NCBI GenBank assembly: GCA_017458805.1
Contig: JAFTAC010000315.1
Location: forward strand, 1 to 7,943
Reading direction: 5' to 3'
Origin: Victivallales bacterium
GTDB taxonomy: Bacteria > Verrucomicrobiota > Lentisphaeria > Oligosphaerales > Oligosphaeraceae
Length of the DNA: 7,943 bases
In this document: piece after piece, positions 5,839-7,943 of the stretch
How positions within the stretch are numbered: the first letter of the stretch is position 1
Layout: every line of letters begins with the position of its first letter
Position numbers and translations under genes: made by a program
The notes under the pieces: model-generated
The model's input: only the letters and a program-made list of their open reading frames with translations
Told to the model about the DNA's origin: nothing
Database searches by the model: none

Positions 5839-5951
5839 CTATTGCGCGGGACAGAGCCCACGCATCTTCATGCAGCGCTATTGCGCAAGGCGGAGCCCAC
5901 GCATCTTCATGCAGCGCTATTGCGCAAGGCGGAGCTTGCGCATCTCCATGC
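5839..5951 (-). repeat. Three tandem 39-bp repeats, each with a conserved hairpin, in the eda upstream region
   Basis: Copies lie at 5839-5877, 5878-5916 and 5917-5951 (the last cut short); all begin ctattgcgc and carry gcatct(t/c)catgca near the end. Each contains an 8-bp hairpin around a 6-base loop. As minus-strand RNA the arms are TGCGTGGG/CCCGCGCA in copy 1, TGCGTGGG/CTTGCGCA in copy 2 and TGCGCAAG/CTTGCGCA in copy 3; every pair is Watson-Crick or G-U. A second short hairpin (GCAT-GAAG-ATGC on the minus strand) overlaps the first in copies 1 and 2. The unit is a multiple of three and free of stops in the eda frame. The block ends about 10 bases before the eda Shine-Dalgarno. Its function is unknown. 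Confidence 0.85.
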
Positions 5952-5988
5952 AAAAAAGCCATCCAGGGGTGTCTCCTCTGGATGGCTT
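5952..5988 (-). terminator. Intrinsic terminator of secDF
   Basis: A perfect 11-bp stem pairs 5956-5966 (aagccatccag) with 5978-5988 around an 11-base loop. On the minus strand the stem runs into TTTTTT (5952-5957). It lies 20 bases after the secDF stop codon. The structure is a textbook rho-independent terminator and separates secDF from the repeat block and eda. Confidence 0.92.
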
Positions 5989-6008
5989 GGGGTGTGCATG
6001 GTGTGGGG

Positions 6009-7943
6009 TTATGCCTTGGCGGGCGTGGCCTTCTTGCTGTTGGCCTTGGCTTTGGCCTCCGCCCTCTCGTTGGCGATGGAGCGCTTGTGCCAGGTGTTGA
6101 TGATGGCGTTCGAGTGGAAGATGGAGGAGTAGGTACCAGAGATGACGCCGAAGAACATCACCAGGGCGAAGTCGCGGACGGCACCGCCGCCGAAGACCAG
6201 CAGGGAGATGACGACGAGCATCGTGGTCAAGGAGGTCATGATGGTACGGGACATGCAGTCGCCGATGGACTTGTTGATGATCTGCGTGTAGGTGAGGTCC
6301 TTGCGGGTGTTCTTGGTCTCGCGGACGCGGTCGAAGATGACGATGGTGTCGTTCAGCGAGTAACCCATGATGGTCATGATGGCCGCGACCACCGTCAGGG
6401 AGACGGTTCCGCCGAACAGGACGTAGAGGCCGCAGGAGACGATGGCGTCGTGGATGATGGCGATGGTGGCCGCCACACCGTACATGAACTCGAAGCGGAA
6501 TGCCAGATAGACGATGATGCCGACGATGGCCCAGAAGGCGGCCCAGAAGGCGGCACTCTTGAACTGCGAGCCGACGTTTGCGCCGACGGTGTTGGTCTGC
6601 TTCAGGCTGATCTTCACTTCGGGGAACTTCTCGTCCAGTTCACGGTTGAAGTCCGTGTAGTCGATGGCCTTTTCAATGCCGTTTTCCTTCACGATGGGGA
6701 GGACGATTTCCAGAAGGCGTTCGCCGGACTGTCCGCGCTTGTAGCCGACGCGCACGTTGTCCGAGTAGTTCTTGCCCTTCAGGAATTCGCGGATCTGCTC
6801 GATGTTGGGGGCCTGGCCGTGGCACTCGTAGGAGAGCTCCGTGCCGCCCGTGAAGTCGATGCCCATCATGGTGCGCCCTTTGATGGCGAAGGTGAGGAGG
6901 CAGAAGACCACGAGGCCGATGGCAATGCCGCAGGCGGTCTTGCGGGCGGCCATGAAGTCGAACTTGATGTCGTAGAGCTTCTTGATGGTGACCATGTTCA
7001 GGGACTTGATGATGTCCTTGAAGATGAAGATGTCGAAGATGGCGCGGGTCATGAAGATGGCGGTGAACATACTGGCGAGGATGCCGAAGCCCAGCGTGAC
7101 GGCGAAGCCCTTGATGGAGCCTGAACCGCAGACGTAGAGGGCGAAGGCGGTGAGCAGGGTGGTCAGGTTGGAGTCGAAGATACTGGAGAAGGCTCTTGCA
7201 TAGCCCGCCTTGATGGCGTTGGTGATGGAGGCCTTCGCAAGAATCTCCTCACGGATGCGCTCGAAGATGATGACGTTGGCGTCAACCGCCATACCGATGG
7301 TCAGGATCATACCAGAGATGCCAGGCATTGTGATGGTGGCGTGGGTGATGGCCATGGTGCCGAAGACCAGGATGGTATTGACAGTCAGCGCGCAGACGGC
7401 AACAAAGCCCGCGAAACGGTAGTACCACAGCATGAAGAGCACGACCACGACAAGGCCCAGGATGCCCGCATAGGTGCCAGTCTGGATGGAGTCGCGGCCC
7501 AGGGTCGGGTCGGTGCCGAACTCGCTTCCGATGTTGATGGTGACAGGGACGTTACCAGAGGCGATGACGGAAGCGAGGCGCTTGGCCTCCTCCAGTGTGA
7601 AGGAGCCTTCGATGACGGCGGCGCCGTTGTCGATGGCGGTCTTCAGTTTGGGGGCACTATAGACCTTGTTGTCAAGCACGATGGCCAGGAAGCGACCGAC
7701 GTTCTTGGAGGTGACTTCGCGGAATGCGACGGTGCCTTCGAAGTTGAACTTCAAGCTGATCATCCAGCGGCCCAGTTCGTCGGAGGTAGCGAAGGCGCGT
7801 TCGATGTCCTCGCCCTTGACGGGGGTGGGCTGGGCTTCCAGGAAGATGGTCTGGTAGTCAACGTTGCCGTTGGAGCGCTCGTTTTCGATTTCCGTGCGGA
7901 TGAGCCCCGCTGGCGTCACGAATCCGTGGCGGTCGTTCTCATA
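6009..7943 (-). CDS. secDF: Protein translocase subunit SecDF, fused SecD-SecF, 5' end outside the window
   Basis: SecDF is an inner-membrane, proton-driven accessory of the SecYEG channel that helps pull exported proteins across. The 644 visible residues lack the first membrane helix and the start of the large periplasmic domain of SecD. What is seen, in order: the end of that domain (VYSAP, SFTLEEAKRLA, GRDSI), the SecD membrane bundle with GMAVDANVIIFERIREE (visible residues 217-233, holding the conserved charged Asp in AVDAN), then without a break the SecF part with GIDFTGGTEL (361-370), a small periplasmic domain, and a second bundle with GYSLNDTIVIFDRVRE (527-542). The tail is rich in Lys and Ala and should be cytoplasmic. 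The frame is open to the window edge (visible start YENDRHGF), so a GTG at 7919 is not the start. A strong terminator follows the TAA. The fused form occurs in several phyla, including PVC bacteria and Bacteroidetes. Identification is firm. Confidence 0.97.
   Translation of the reverse strand, partial: YENDRHGFVTPAGLIRTEIENERSNGNVDYQTIFLEAQPTPVKGEDIERAFATSDELGRWMISLKFNFEGTVAFREVTSKNVGRFLAIVLDNKVYSAPKLKTAIDNGAAVIEGSFTLEEAKRLASVIASGNVPVTINIGSEFGTDPTLGRDSIQTGTYAGILGLVVVVLFMLWYYRFAGFVAVCALTVNTILVFGTMAITHATITMPGISGMILTIGMAVDANVIIFERIREEILAKASITNAIKAGYARAFSSIFDSNLTTLLTAFALYVCGSGSIKGFAVTLGFGILASMFTAIFMTRAIFDIFIFKDIIKSLNMVTIKKLYDIKFDFMAARKTACGIAIGLVVFCLLTFAIKGRTMMGIDFTGGTELSYECHGQAPNIEQIREFLKGKNYSDNVRVGYKRGQSGERLLEIVLPIVKENGIEKAIDYTDFNRELDEKFPEVKISLKQTNTVGANVGSQFKSAAFWAAFWAIVGIIVYLAFRFEFMYGVAATIAIIHDAIVSCGLYVLFGGTVSLTVVAAIMTIMGYSLNDTIVIFDRVRETKNTRKDLTYTQIINKSIGDCMSRTIMTSLTTMLVVISLLVFGGGAVRDFALVMFFGVISGTYSSIFHSNAIINTWHKRSIANERAEAKAKANSKKATPAKA

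Noticed and set aside
5839..5951. CRISPR-like array
   Set aside because: The 39-bp units are contiguous with no spacers between them, only three copies exist, and no cas genes are present.
5822..5962. In-frame N-terminal extension of Eda from an ATG at 5962, encoding 13-residue peptide repeats
   Set aside because: The stretch starts inside the secDF terminator and is translated tandem repeat DNA. The ATG at 5821 has a good Shine-Dalgarno and gives the normal Eda length.
5340..7124. 594-codon plus-strand ORF antisense to eda and secDF
   Set aside because: It crosses two well-identified genes, a terminator and the repeat block. Its product is a low-complexity mix rich in Asp, Gly, Val and His with no family motif, as expected for the reverse complement of GC-rich coding DNA.
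7917..7919. GTG at 7919 as a possible start of secDF
   Set aside because: The frame is open to the window edge and the SecD periplasmic domain is already under way, so the true start lies outside.

Overview
The window holds five protein genes, all on the minus strand, so the biology runs from high to low coordinates. In transcription order they are: the 3' part of a fused secDF gene; a KDPG/KHG aldolase gene (eda); a divergent NagB-like sugar-phosphate deaminase/isomerase gene; a PIG-L/LmbE-family deacetylase gene; and a gene for a large secreted protein that looks like a carbohydrate-active enzyme. The many long plus-strand ORFs are antisense shadows of these genes. The GC-rich DNA, the SecD-SecF fusion, the large exported glycosidase-like protein and the NagB/PIG-L pair suggest a polysaccharide-degrading bacterium of the PVC superphylum, perhaps a gut-type Lentisphaerota/Victivallales member. 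That placement is an inference from protein style, not a phylogenetic result.

Layout. secDF enters from the right edge, lacks its 5' end, and stops at 6009. A strong intrinsic terminator follows at 5952-5988. Next comes a block of three tandem 39-bp repeats (5839-5951), each able to form a hairpin, which lies directly upstream of the eda ribosome binding site. The eda gene (5186-5821) is followed after 6 bases by a compound palindromic element (5098-5179). A near-consensus sigma-70 promoter (-35 at 5066-5071, -10 at 5044-5049), whose -35 box sits inside a perfect 17-bp palindrome, then drives the NagB-like gene (4042-4974). The deacetylase gene (3235-4026) follows 15 bases later in an evident operon. 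A 14-bp-stem terminator or attenuator hairpin (3185-3220) separates it from the secreted protein gene (81-3167). The stop codon of that gene is followed at once by a second compound palindromic element (1-79).

How the parts may work together. The exported enzyme could release sugars from a host or plant glycan. The PIG-L protein could remove an N-acetyl group from an amino sugar, and the NagB-like protein could deaminate or isomerise the product. Eda cleaves 2-keto-3-deoxy-6-phosphogluconate, the end product of uronate catabolism. Uronate plus N-acetylhexosamine is the composition of glycosaminoglycans, so this could be part of a glycosaminoglycan or amino-sugar locus; this is a hypothesis only. 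SecDF is a housekeeping neighbour for protein export.

The most unusual content is non-coding. Two BIME-like elements, each made of two GC-rich hairpins in inverted orientation around a conserved CAGGAC-type motif, sit immediately after stop codons. Separately, the 39-bp tandem repeats keep a hairpin through compensating and G-U changes when read as minus-strand RNA.
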